Assembly: GCA_032717465.1 (NCBI GenBank)
Contig: CM064713.1
Span: forward strand, 15,637,565-15,701,564
Source of the DNA: Coenobita brevimanus
Lineage: Eukaryota > Arthropoda > Malacostraca > Decapoda > Coenobitidae
DNA length: 64,000 nucleotides
Reading direction: 5' to 3'
Part shown: positions 10,036 to 22,091 of the stretch, piece after piece
How positions within the stretch are numbered: position 1 is the stretch's first letter
Layout: every line of letters starts with the position of its first letter
The notes under the pieces: model-generated
The model's input: the letters and a program-made list of their open reading frames with translations, nothing else
What the model was told of the DNA's origin: nothing
Database searches by the model: none
Position numbers and translations under genes: made by a program

Positions 10036-12310
10036 TATATATATATCAGCAGCCATTACAAGTCCACTGATGAACAAAGGCCTCCCCCAACCTTCTCCAC
10101 GAATTCCTTGACTGAGCCAATCTTTGCCATGTTTCCCTGCAAATTTCTCTGTCTCATCTCTCCACTTCCTGTCTGGCCTTTTTCTGCAACGCTTACAATC
10201 TCTTGGTGTCCAGTCAGTCAGCCTCTTTCTCCATCGGTTATCCCTTATTCTTGCTACATGGCCTGCCCGCCACCATTTCTGTGTTCTTTTATAAGTCCTA
10301 TAATATCTTTGACTTTAGTCTGCTCCCTTCACCCAAGTTGATCTTTTCCTGTCTCTGATAGATATTCCCAACATTGACCTTTCCATTGCCCTCTGAGAAC
10401 GAATTAATTTATTTTCCACCGATTTTGTCAGTTTCCGGCTCTCACAGTCATACGTCATAGCTGAAATTATACATCCATTATATACTTTTCGTTTCAGAAT
10501 GACAAGCTACTTTTCATAATGTCTGTATGTTTACCAAAGCTTTCCGTTCAGTTGTAATGCATCTTTTTATTTCGCAATCATGGTCTTTCGTTAATTTTAG
10601 TGTTTGCCCCAAGTAATTATACTCCTCAAATTCTTCAAGAATTTCTTCGCTTCTTATGATGACGCTCTTTGATGTTTGTGGATTAAACATTAGTTTTACT
10701 CTTGTTCATCTTTAGCCCTACTTTGAGACTTTCTCTGTTCAGGTCATTTAACATTTCTTGCAATGTCTCTGCTGTTTCTGAGATTAGGACAGTGTCATCA
10801 GCAAATCTTAAATGGTTTAGCTTTTCTCCATCTATGTTCACTCCTTTGTTTTCCCAGTCAGGCTTTTTGAAAATACTTTCTAAGCATGCTGTAAATAATT
10901 TTGGTGAAATTGTATCTCCTTGATGCACGCCCTTCGCAATCTTAATTTTTCCCGAGTCCTTACGTAATTTAACTGTAGCAGTGCCCTCTTTATACTGTAT
11001 ATGTTTTCGAGCAATTTTACAGTGTTCTCTTTCACTCCTTGTTCTCTCAGTGAATTTATAATTGCTATGTGCTCCACTGTGTCGAAAGCCTTTTCGTAAT
11101 CACAAAACCTAAGCACAGTGGTTTATTATATTCTGTAGTTTTCTCAGTCAGCTGATTGATTGTGCGTAGATGATCAGTGGCCGAATACCCGCTTCGGAAT
11201 CCTGCCGGTTGACGGGGTTGGTTTTCCTTCAACTTTGTTGTTATTCTGTTCGTAAGGACTTCAGTGAAGGGTTTGTAAATGACTGATAATAAGCTAATGG
11301 GTTTATAGTTACTAAGATCTTTTGAGTCACCTTCTTTGTAAAGTAAAATAACTATTGCATTACACCATGTTTTTTGAGTTTTCTTTTTTATACATTGAGT
11401 AAATTTGTGAGCAAACCTTTTTTTTGTATTTCTACTCCTTTATCCAACAGTAAATCTGCTACCATTCCATCTTCTCCCGGAGCCTTCCCTCTTTTCATAT
11501 TTTTAAGAGAAAAGAGAAATACGAGTATATACTTCGTCTGGTGTTACCTCAGGTATTTCACTTGTGTCAGCTGAAAAGTTTGCTATTGATACTACTGTCT
11601 TTGATACATACAGTTCTTTGTAAAATTCTTCATCTCATCACCATCTTATCTCTGCATTTAATGACTTCACCGTTTTTGTCTTTCAGTGAGGTAATGTGTT
11701 GCTTTCCTAGTGCCATTTTACTTCGGACCTGTTTCAGACTTTTTCCTTTTTTGATGGTTTCTTTGATCTGATCCACGTTTCTCTTCTTTTTCATTCTCTT
11801 TGTCTCTTGTTAATAAGCTTATTTAATTCCGCTCGTTCTATTTCGTTTTTCTTTGTATTTACTTTCATTTCCTTCCTTTATTGCGTAAGCTGGAGTGTCT
11901 CTTCTGAATACTTTTTGGCTTTGGTTGTATTAGGTTTTCCTACTACCTCCAGTGATTCTCTTAGCACTTTTGTTAGTCTGTCATTCAGCTCATCAGTGTC
12001 AAATTCATCATTACTTAGAGCCTGAAATCTGTTCCTTTTTTCCAGCTGAAAGGCCGCGTTGTTTTCGCGTACTTTTATTGAGCCTATCTTTTTATCTTTA
12101 ATCAACTTCTTTCTTTCACTTCTAAAACTGAATCTGGCTGTGCAACCCACCATTCTATGGTCACTTCCTGTATTTACTTTGTTGATATGTGATCGTGTTA
12201 TTCTTATCACCTATTATGAAGTCGATTTCATTCTTTGTTTCTCCATTTGGGCTTCTCCAGGTCCACTTTCTCCCTGTTCTTTTGTGAAAGAATGTGTTCA
12301 TTATTCTCGT
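10036..12310 (-). mobile_element. RTE-type LINE, decayed, 5'-truncated
   Basis: Read on the minus strand from 12310 downward. Near the 5' end is the C-terminal part of an endonuclease ([19 protein letters not shown], then GSDHRMVG), followed by a linker (12210-11878), then reverse transcriptase motifs: CDYEKAFDTVEH (motif A, about 11105-11065), HQGDTISPKLFTACLE (motif B', about 10925), and LRFADDTVLISE (motif C with both Asp, about 10810). The frames are interrupted by stops and shifts between these blocks, so no intact protein remains. The 3' end (GGCCTTTGTTCATCAG reversed, then TGATATATATA) carries an AT-rich tail. The order of endonuclease before RT in one ORF fits the RTE clade. An active copy would reverse-transcribe its own RNA at a nicked chromosomal site. 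Confidence 0.85.
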
Positions 12311-12317
12311 GTTATAT

Positions 12318-13025
<708 letters not shown>

Positions 13026-13096
<71 letters not shown>
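13026..13096. repeat. (AT)n microsatellite between two elements
   Basis: About 70 bp of AT separating the hAT-type element from the left arm of the fold-back element. Confidence 0.95.
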
Positions 13097-13102
<6 letters not shown>

Positions 13103-13353
13103 CTATAACAAACTCTCTGCGACCCCAGTTCAGTACCCAGCATTCGGCTGTTTTAATTGTAAAGTTTCGTGGTTGGCATGTGCCATTGGGTGAGAGCTTC
13201 GCAGGGTGACGGGAGACGAGTATTATTAGCTTATACTGTACTGTCCCATATCCTATCAGTACAAACGAGTTTTAAAAAGAAACTTTACGTAGTCTGTTGA
13301 TTCTTTAACATCGTCATGTATTCCTGCAAATCTTTTGCACAAATCGACTGTAA

Positions 13354-13649
13354 ATTAGGGATTAAATTCAGATAGTATGGCTTGCGAGGGAGTAGGGAGG
13401 GAGGAGAGGGGCTGGTGTGTTGTTGCCAGTTATGTAATGTTTAGTTTGTAGGATATTGCTACCAGCATTATCATAACACCCACAGCTCATTCAATGGAAA
13501 AATTAGGGATTAAATTCAGATTGTATGGCTTGCGAGGGAGTAGGGAGGGAGGAGAGGGGCTGGTGTGTTGTTGCCAGTTATGTAATGTTTAGTTTGTAGG
13601 ATATTGCTACCAGCATTATCATAACACCCACAGCTCATTCAATGGAAAA
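13354..13649. repeat. 148-bp tandem duplication in the left arm
   Basis: ATTAGGGATTAAATTCAGA starts at 13354 and again at 13502, and the two 148-bp units are almost identical. The right arm has only one unit, so the duplication happened after the inverted repeat formed. Confidence 0.9.
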
Positions 13650-14135
13650 ACATTACTGTAATGAGTGACTAGCATCCCTCTAAATGAGGAGTAATATTAT
13701 TATCCAATACAGTTTTTCTGCTGCAAGTAAACATGGCATCATTGCTTTCATATGATGTTGACGTGAGACCAATGACACAGGATTGTCAATGTAACGACTA
13801 TGAAGCCAGGCCTATTTTTTGCTTCTACCTAGCAGGCAGCGGCACTATTTAACATGATATCTAGCTACATTCTGGATATTTTTGCCATTATTAGGTGATA
13901 TTCTAGAGATTTAATCGTATTTTATAGCGATGTTTTGCAGTGTTTACTATCTAGCGACATTTAGCAAGTTTTTAGGACTAAACTAGCGAGATTGATTATA
14001 AGGACTCGGCAACCCTTCGTCTACTACTCTACTGTCATTTGAACAGAAAAATTCGCAGGCGAGGCGTACGCTTCAAATACTGTTCTCCGCGTTCAGGTGT
14101 TCACTGGGTTCAGCTTCACTTGTTCATGAAACAGC

Positions 14136-14285
14136 ATGCCACGTACGTACAGCAATGAAGAATATGCAGATATCGTCTATTTTTACGGATTCTGCGATGG
14201 TAATGCCAGTGCTGCAGAGAGGAATACAGGTGGAGATACCCAATCGCGCCACGTTTACTTGCAGCGGAAAAATTGTTATAAATAA
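14136..14285 (+). pseudogene. Remnant of an N-terminal HTH of transposase type (DUF4817-like)
   Basis: A 49-codon frame begins MPRTYSNEEYADIVYFYGFC and continues DGNASAAER. This pattern (YSNEEYADxVxxYGxxxGNAxAA) is what I know from the DUF4817 helix-turn-helix region at the start of arthropod transposase-like proteins. After AAER the conserved continuation (EYRWRYP) is found in the next frame, so a one-base frameshift has broken it, and a stop follows at 14283. The start codon at 14136 sits where the domain normally begins. It lies in the loop of the fold-back element, so it is probably the remains of that element's own transposase gene. No catalytic domain is present. Recognition is by eye. 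Confidence 0.6.
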
Positions 14286-14801
14286 TATTCTTCCTGACTT
14301 AAAGTGAGGCTAATCTCCCTTTACAATAACGTTTTTCCATTGAATGAGCTGTGGGTGTTATGATAATGCTGGTAGCAATATCCTACAAACTAAACATTAC
14401 ATAACTGGCAACAACACACCAGCCCCTCTCCTCCCTCCCTACTCCCTCGCAAGCCATAAAATTTGAATTTAATCCTTAATTTACAGTCGATTTGTGCAAA
14501 AGACTTGCAGGAATACATGACGATGTTAAAGAATCAATAGACTACGTAAAGTTTCTTCATAAAACTCGTTTGTACTGATAGGATATGAGACAGTACAGTA
14601 TAAGCTAATAATACTCGTCTCCCGTCACCCTGCGAAGCTCTCACCCAATGGCACATGCCAGCCACGAAACTTTACAATTAAACAGCCGAATGCTGGGTAC
14701 TGAACTGGGGTCGCAGAGAGTATGTTATAGAACAACATATACTCAATATTGCATGATAGATCATTGGTGTAAGTTTTTGTCATACGTCGCGTTACACCCT
14801 G

Positions 14802-14804
<3 letters not shown>

Positions 14805-14892
<88 letters not shown>
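14805..14892. repeat. (AT)n microsatellite
   Basis: About 85 bp of AT starting at the right end of the fold-back element, followed by a few AC repeats. Confidence 0.95.
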
Positions 14893-14900
<8 letters not shown>

Positions 14901-15120
14901 GACAATTTCGTTATTACCTGCTGTGTCTCTTGTCACCATACCATTCCCCTTGCATCCCCCACACTCCTACTTTTCGATCTTTCATTGTTTCCTCTCCTCT
15001 GATTGGTTCCAGGTCAGAAGGGGAGGGACTTGTCACCATCCCATTGGTCAGACCCACACTGTATTGTCTGCCAGTTCGCTTTTATTTTTTGTATCTGGCA
15101 TTTTTGAGCTGATGAAAATG

Positions 15121-16055
15121 TCACCCGGGAGAAACTTGGGTGGGAGGGAGAGGAGGGAGCTGAGAAGGGACGAGGAGAGAGTTGGGTGTGAGAGAGGGAG
15201 GTAGTTGGTAGGCTGGGTGCGAGGGAGGGAGAGAACAAATGAAGGGGGAGTAGGGTTGAGGGTGAGGGAAGGGAGTAGATGAAGCTGTTGCCGAAGGTGA
15301 AGGGAGGGGGGGTAGGAAATACGGACGAATATATAAATGAAAGAGGGAGGAGGGGTAGGAGTGATGGATAAAAGGAAGAGATGTAAATTTCTGAATACCG
15401 CAGATAAAAAATGAAAACTATAGTTAGATTTGGGAAGGTAAGAGAAGGATGGGTGGAAAGATGAAGGATTGATAATAGATAGAGGAAGGATGAATAATAG
15501 ATAGAGGAAGGATGGGTAATAGGGAAGGATGGCAGTAAATAAAGGCATGGAGGGAGAAAAGAACGAATAATAGTACTGAAGAGGGTAAATGGAGGATTGG
15601 AGGGAAAGAAGGATGGATAATAGGAATGATGGGAGTAAAAATAAGGATGGATGATAGGAATGAAGAGAACAGAGAAAAGGATGGAGGGAGAGAAGGATGG
15701 ATATTATTAATAATGGTAATAAATTGAAGAACAGGAATGATTGAAATAAATAAACGATGGGGGAAGAAGGTATGGATGGATAATGGGAATAATGAGAATA
15801 AGTATAACGATGGAGAGAGAGGAGAAGGATGGCCAATAGGAGATGGATGTAATAGGAAGGATGGTAATAAATAAAAGGATTGATAACTGGAATGATGAGA
15901 ATTAATAAAAGGAAGAAGGAAGAGTGGACAGATGATTGATGGGAATAAATATAATAATTAGGGATTGAGGAGAAGGATGGATAATAAGAGTGATTCGGAT
16001 GAATGAAAGCTAAATGGGGGTAAGAGTTAATGATAGGAATAAGGGAGTAACACAT
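15121..16055. repeat. Purine-rich diverged minisatellite (GGATGGATAATAGGAATGA-like)
   Basis: Irregular units built from AAGGATGG, ATAATAGG and AATGATGGGAATAA over about 900 bp. The 335-residue minus frame is rich in Ser, Ile, Leu and Tyr and consists of translated repeat. I do not call it a gene. Confidence 0.75.
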
Positions 16056-16157
16056 AGAATATATATTGTACCATAAACAACGAGGGATTACTTTTATATT
16101 GAATTAATTGTCTGGCGGTAGAGGGAATGAAAGAGTTGAGACTACGGTATATATTAT

Positions 16158-16524
16158 GGGCCCGTATTTTGTTCAGGAAGCTTTATAACGCCTAAGCAAT
16201 TGTTTTATTACACCATACTGTCCTAATCTGTGTTACGCAAATCCTTCCTAATATCTTTTCCAAAGCAATTTTACTTTGTTTATTGCACCTTACCGTCCTG
16301 TTTTATGGTATGTAAATCCTCTCTTAACACCTTTTCCCTACCAATTTATTTTGTACATTACACTTTTCCCTCCTGTTGTGTTCCGTAAGTTCTTCCAATA
16401 GTACCGTATGCTGCATAAATAACATACAAAGAGGTATTAACTATTCATATCCAAGGGTTAACTATTCATACCCAATTATAGGTAACTAAGGAAGAGGTAT
16501 TACGAAGCTTCCTTAATACGAGCG
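16158..16524 (+). mobile_element. MITE-A, arm-amplified copy 2
   Basis: The left end is GGGCCCGTATTTTG. The arm marker ATTACACC or ATTGCACC recurs at about 16207, 16282 and 16358 (75-76 bp spacing), each followed by a TGTAAATCC-type segment and an ACACCTTTTCC-type segment. The usual centre (GCATAAATAACATACAAAGAGGTATTAAC) and right end (CTAAGGAAGAGGTATTACGA) follow once. Confidence 0.75.
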
Positions 16525-16719
16525 AGGGAGCTGTGGAACCACCTCTCGCTTTCTTACAATAATCCTACCTACCTTTGGACTGCTTCAGAGACTTTATTAA
16601 GTGTAGTGTTTTTTCAAGTATGGAGACAGTCGGTCAGTTAAACGTGGAATAAATGATTTAAATGAAGCACTGAGAACTCCGGCCCCAAGCTGGCGATGCA
16701 AAATATCGCACGATATGCC

Positions 16720-17600
16720 TCTGCCAAGCCCTGCACACGGACTGACCATACCATACAGCCTCCATGACAGGTTCACTGTGAGTTGAAATGAGACTAAAGA
16801 TAAACTATGTTGACCCCCATGTGGCCCTTGACTCCATGACCTTGCTGACCTAATCAGTTCATCGTCCCTTCATACTGTATCACAGACTAAAGTTTGGTTG
16901 AAATCCGTTGAGGGTTTCAGGAGATATCGCGCCCATACTCATATGACCTTGACCCTGCTGATCAAATCAACTCATCATTTCTTCATACTGTATCACTGAC
17001 AAAAGTTTGGGGAAATCCATTGATGGGTTTAGGATATATCACACCCGCACCCATATGACCTTGACCTTTGACACCCTTGACCTTGCTGACCTAATCAGTT
17101 CATTGTCCCTTTATACTGTATCACTGACAAAAGTTGGTCAAAATCCGTCGAGGAGTTCAGGAGATATCATGCCCACAAGGATAATCTTAGTCGACCCTAT
17201 CTGACCTTGACCTTTGACCATTTGACCTAGCTGACCTTATCGGATCATCATCTCGTCATATTATATCACTGACAAAAGTTTGATTGAAATCCGTCCGTGG
17301 GTTCAGGAGATAATGTGCCCACGCCCAAATGACCTTGACCCAATGAGCTCCTTGTCCCGTCATACTGCATTATTGACCAAAGTTTCGTCAGAATCTGTTG
17401 AGGGGTTCAGGAGACATGGCACTCACAAGAATAAGCTAAGTCGACCATTATGACCTCGACCTTTTGGAGCTCAGGTCATCATCTCCTACAGCATCAGTGG
17501 CAATAGTTTGGTGGAAATCCGTCAATGGGTCGAGGAGATATCATGCCCACACACACACACAGATAAATGGGCGAAGGCATAGTAAGGAGCAGACAGATCA
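16720..17600. repeat. TGACC-rich tandem repeat, about 6 units of 104-145 bp
   Basis: Units contain GACCTTGACC, CATACTGTATCACTGACAAA, AGTTTGGTNNAAATCCGT and CAGGAGATATC. The anchor CATACTGTATCAC recurs near 16871, 16984, 17112, 17257, 17361 and 17488. It ends in CCCACACACACA then GATAAATGG. This resembles a repeat type widespread in marine invertebrate genomes. The class is uncertain. Confidence 0.7.
17208..17219 (-). promoter_or_regulatory. DR1-like nuclear-receptor half-site pair (sequence match only)
   Basis: TGACCTTTGACC is the complement of GGTCAAAGGTCA, a direct repeat with one-base spacing that fits RXR/USP or HNF4-type receptors. It arises from the repeat unit itself, so function is unproven. 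Confidence 0.2.
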
Positions 17601-18089
17601 GGCGAGAAGGCTGCCTCCCGCACTGCTTTATGATGACGTCACAGTTTTATAGATGTCGAAACTAGTTAGATTCATCAGATTTGGTACTCCATTGTGGGGG
17701 GTTTGATCTGTTGTGGGGGGTTTGAAAGTACACTTACAAGACTGTTGTTTTCAGTCACTTTTCTCAGCCTTTTTTACCTTATTTTCATTTCATTTATACA
17801 CAGGCGGGAAGGAGATTGATTTGAATCATGAGAATGGCACCTTGACTGGCATTATACACTTTTCCAATAAAGTTTAGTTAGTGACTACGGGGTCAGGTTA
17901 GGTTAAGACAAATTAAAGTTGAATAAGCTATGTAAGGTCAGGCTAAGGTAATTTAACATAGATCAGGATGAATTAGGTTAGGCTGTGGTAGGTGATAAGA
18001 AAAATACTTCAGTGAATGAAATGAGAATTGTTGATAAAATGAAAATCCCGTGACTTCATCCTGATAAAAAAAAAAAAAAAAAAAATGGT
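17601..18089. other. Unrecognised sequence
   Basis: Contains a few AGGTTAGGTTAAG-like phrases near 17893-17990. No gene is supported. Confidence 0.4.
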
Positions 18090-18235
18090 GATCCTTCCCA
18101 TGCGTGAGAGCAGTACTTCACACAGGGGTGAGAAAGACCTTTGTATACAAGCCCAGCAACTAAGTGGGGGTAAAGAATGCACAGGGTCGGTGTAGCAAAC
18201 CCAACATCTGTGAAGCTGATTTTGCAAGAGTTATT
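18090..18235 (-). mobile_element. Jockey-like LINE fragment, diverged (J2)
   Basis: In translation on the minus strand, KSASQMLGLLHRPCAFFTPT, LLGLYTK and TPV match the KSGSKRLGVLSRLHSFFTP, LLTLYTGLIRPCVEY stretch of the copy at 31515-33400. It has stops and is followed on the plus strand by an A run at 18065-18085. Confidence 0.65.
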
Positions 18236-18929
18236 GTAATCTCTTTGTAATGGATAGGCCTGTTGAGAGATAACGAATGAGTGAGTTGTGTGTTGTTGAA
18301 ATTAAGGCGATAGCACCAGAAAAATAATAATACAAAAAGTCAAATTATTCAGTGGGTTAATGGAGAGTTTTTACAGTCTTTTCACTTCAAGAAAAACTGT
18401 TGGAGTAGCAAAAGTTTAAAAAATATATATATATATACGGGACACAGAAGGCGTTTAATGTGTAGAAAAAAACAAAATAGATTACAGCATTAGAGAATGG
18501 ACAAGAGCAACATAGTAATTTTGAGGGGAAAAAATGTAAAGTTTTTCATGATCATTGCCACGATGATCCTCCTCCTCCTCCTCCTCCTTCTTCAACAGAC
18601 TTCCCATAAACTCAGTGTACCGGTTTATAATGTCATGCCGTAACTATTATTTTATTTTATTACTTTCTCTTTCAGGTTACTCAATTGGGTAACTTATAGA
18701 TAAAGTATTATAGAATGTGACTTTTCCTTTCCAGTTTTTCTTATGAAATTTCCATGTCAGTTTTTCCATGCAGCATGGTGGTTTTTCTCACTTTTTCCTG
18801 GAGGGTTTGGTGGTGGGGGGAGCCTTCTTGCTTTACCATCCTTATCCTTCAGCATGTAGAGTTAAATCTTGTAGTCATAGTTATCTCTGTAACAAGCTTC
18901 CTCGAAAGGACCATAAGGTCTGTTGCTGT
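18236..18929. other. Unrecognised sequence
   Basis: No supported gene. A short (CTC)n patch lies at 18567-18590. Confidence 0.4.
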
Positions 18930-18942
18930 TTGCTTTCCTATG

Positions 18943-19017
18943 TAATCCTCCTCCTCCGCCTTCTCCTCCGCCTCCGCCTCCGCCTCCGCCTCCTCCTCCT
19001 CCTCCTCCTCCTCCGTA
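18943..19017. repeat. (CTC)n/(CGC)n trinucleotide tract
   Basis: CCTCCG and CTCCTC units over about 75 bp, one of the few G+C-rich microsatellites in the window. Confidence 0.9.
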
Positions 19018-22000
19018 TAAACGGTTAGTAATTACGGTATATATGAAGGCTAATGAACGCTTAACGACGAAAGATTATAATAAGTAAGACAGCCATAAGA
19101 GGGAGCGATGGAATACCTGCAGACTAATACGTTAAATACTCATCTCACATTTCACCTGTTTACTGCAAGGAAATCTGATTATAGAGCCAGTTTATCTTCA
19201 CCTGAGGACACTGGGCCACTCACACCTGGGGTATTTAGTCGTGGTTGCATGAAGTTTGATGAGCCTCTGTTATGAGGAGGGAGGGAGTCTCCTTGGTTAC
19301 TAGACCAATCATCCCTCCAATTTAACTACATTTGGCCTTCTACTGAACAGAGAGTGGTTACGGATCCCCGTCACTCAAGCCGCTGTTGATTTTATTCAGC
19401 CAAAGAATGACCTCTCTGCTTGATCAGATTAATCCTTTCAGTCGGTGGACGTACTTCTCATTATATGTTTGCTGCCTCCAGACGATGTTTTTGGCATGGG
19501 GTAAATATTCTGAACTTGAGACATATTTACCTATCACCAACATCTTCATAACTAGAGACTCTTGAGTGAATAAACTCCTCTGGAAACAGCAAGAATAAAC
19601 TACAGAAGTGCGTCATCAGAGTGAAGGGATTGATGCAAGCTTATCTAACCCCTCCTGTTCGGAAATTCTCTCATGGACTAGAGCTGAATAATATCGTCAG
19701 AAAATCACAAGAAAGAATTAGGAAAAAAAAAAAATTAAAGGAATTAGCCACTCCAGAGTTGTAATTATGTAAATGATTGTTTTAGGGAGATAGATTTAAT
19801 GCCCAAATTCGGATTATCCCCATATTTCACGGATTTAATCGTGGATCTGCGGCCTGTTAAGGAAGAAGCTTAACCACTTAGGCAGAACCAGACCTTGCTT
19901 TCAGTACACGGAGAAAGACTAAAAGCAGAGCACAGGATCCAGTTTATTTCAGCGTTTCGCCCACTAGGACCTCTTTAGGAATAACACAGGGGACAACTTC
20001 ACCACTTAAGTAGCCTTCATCCTGAGAGGTGACCTAACGCGACATGTAAACAATCCTGCACTACGTGATTACCCTGGCTGGCCATTCATTAGATTGCCAA
20101 TGGCCTCGCTAACATAAAGAATACAGTATTTTGGTGGATGTTTTATACATTTGTTATGAAATTGGCTTTGAAGCATCTGTGTGTCATTGTACTGTTTTCA
20201 TGTTTAATACTCTTTTTTCAAGTCGGCATTATGGCCTTTGTCAAACCTTCAGTATGCTTAATGTTACAATGTGCATATTTAAGCATTTCATATCATATTT
20301 GTGTTCCTGTACTCATTTGTCTACTCCATGAAATATTTCACCAATAAATACTTTATAACATCCTGAACCAGGTATACTGTACAGTAAACTCCTTGACGTA
20401 CATCCGGTCAACTTTTTTTCCTTTTGGGGTAGATTGGCCACTGTTACCAAACTTGCTTTCACACCATTGATACCAGCCTTGTACATAGTGGGGAAACTTC
20501 TAGCTCCTGAGGTATAAGGTAATATGATCCTCTGTACACATATCTCTCTCTTCTCCCTTCTGTGAATATTTTCAGCCTTTTTCCTGACATTGAGTATGAA
20601 GGGGGGGGGGGATTTTAGTTCAGTGAGAGCAGTAAAAATGTTGTTATGTTCCTCCTAAATACTTCACTGAACATATTTTCAACACCTCAAGAGAAAATCA
20701 TATGACAATGCCTTGTTTAGATGACTTTTTGTATTAACTTTTTTTTTTTTTTTTTTTCATTCTTGGTGATTGCCTTTTACACCTTTACCCATACCTGAGA
20801 CATTGGTGGGGTTGGATCACATCACTAATAACAAAAAGTTGTGTTTGTCAGCTCCCTGGATCAGTTGCCTTGTTCGACCGTCCCCTTCCCTGTGTAAGTC
20901 TTAAGCATTGGGCTATTTAATTCCGTAAGTTCAGTGGGAAAGCAGACGGCTCTCCCCAACCCTCCAGACCCTTGGCAGTCATCCACATGGGAAACAGATT
21001 GGGTGGAGAGACAGACAGACAGACGGACATAGACAGACAGAGTTTCAAGGAGTTAAAGGGACAGTCAGTATCTATCTTGCAGACTGAGATCCGTAATGAA
21101 GGTGCACTTTACAGAAATTTGCGGAATGTGTATATTGACGATACACACATAAGCGGGAGTGAACAAGAACCTTTTTAGATTTATATTAGACTGCCATACT
21201 GTTGTACTAGGAACGTGCACGGGAAGTGTGTCTCAGGCAGAGCAGATGTGATATGTGGGATGTTTCACACAAATATTGGTGTCAAAAACTTCCGTTCCAG
21301 CTTCCATTCATGTCTGCGTGTTGGATTTGTAGTGAGGCTAATATTTCTGGAGTCCATATTCCATTTAGTATTTTAACCATATACTTCGGTCAGCTGACCT
21401 TTCAGTCTGCAGTTTTGTAATGGGAACAGAACGAGAACCCTCAGGCGGTGTTGGTAATTCAGTGACCTGAGAGATGGAATATATTAATAGTTAGATAGAT
21501 AGTTAGATATAGATATATATGTATATACCGGTATGTTTACACACATACACACACACACACAAAATAGCTCTACTTTGGGCTCTATTAATTTGGTACACAT
21601 CTTTCGTAAGTGAAGTTAGTCAGAATTGCACAACATACTGGACTCCAATACCTGCAGGTATTAGAAAAATTACCGGTGTTTGCCTTGATAATATATATTT
21701 TTGTTTGCCTTGATAAAATATATTTTTCTTTCAAATGAGTACAGTGTTTAATAAAGTTATGATCACTGCAATAACAGTACACTAAAGTCACTAATTTCCT
21801 TTACTACAATCTTTCATACAGCCACCAGATGTTATTCAACTTACAATAGACCTGTAGTAGTGAAGGGCTTAATGAAGGTTATATGATATTCCTGTAGCTT
21901 GACAAGTTTCTCCGTACCACAAATAATTCGTCTGGTGATAGTAACAGTAGAATAAATATTGCGTCATTGGGGTGAATGACGAACAAGCCAGTCGCCTGTA

Positions 22001-22090
22001 TCGTCCCTCCAGTTAGTTAATAGAGTAACATGGTATCTGTATTGTTGATAATGCCTCACCTGACAGTTGTACAAGTTATAAAGCACCTAC
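19018..22090. other. Low-repeat stretch without recognisable genes
   Basis: The longest stretch without large tandem arrays. Open frames are short (at most about 70 codons) and show no domain. A run of T at 20741-20758, a GACAGACAGACGGACA patch near 21010-21040 and (AC)n near 21540-21562 are present. If host exons exist in the window this is a reasonable place to look, but I can identify none. Confidence 0.4.
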
Positions 22091-22091
22091 C

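Larger units (their letters stand above)
13093..14804. mobile_element. Long-inverted-repeat (fold-back) DNA transposon remnant
   Basis: The left arm (about 13093-13661) and right arm (about 14322-14740) are inverted copies of about 400 bp. Examples are the CTGCGACCCCAGTTCAGTACCC segment at left and its complement at right, and CAGCTCATTCAATGGAAAAAC at the inner boundary. The left arm is longer because it contains a 148-bp direct duplication (13354-13649). The right side extends beyond the arm to an end reading TTACACCCTGTATA, i.e. TACAGGGTGTAA in the other direction, an end type I associate with mariner-like elements. The left counterpart of that end is missing, replaced by (AT)n. The 660-bp loop carries a short transposase-type remnant (14136-14285). 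Confidence 0.8.

Noticed and set aside
15000..15060. Two CCAAT-box-like sites (GATTGG and CCATTGG) as a promoter
   Set aside because: Such pentamers are expected by chance, and no transcript or exon follows.
15048..16055. 335-codon minus-strand open frame rich in Ser, Ile, Leu and Tyr
   Set aside because: The reading is the complement of a GGATGG/AATAGG minisatellite that rarely contains stops in that frame.
17880..17995. Interstitial arthropod telomere repeats (TTAGG)
   Set aside because: Only pairs of AGGTT-like units in otherwise mixed sequence, with no run of three or more.
20131..20331. Short host gene of about 66 codons
   Set aside because: No start context, domain or splice structure. 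Composition is like the flanks, and a second overlapping frame is equally open.
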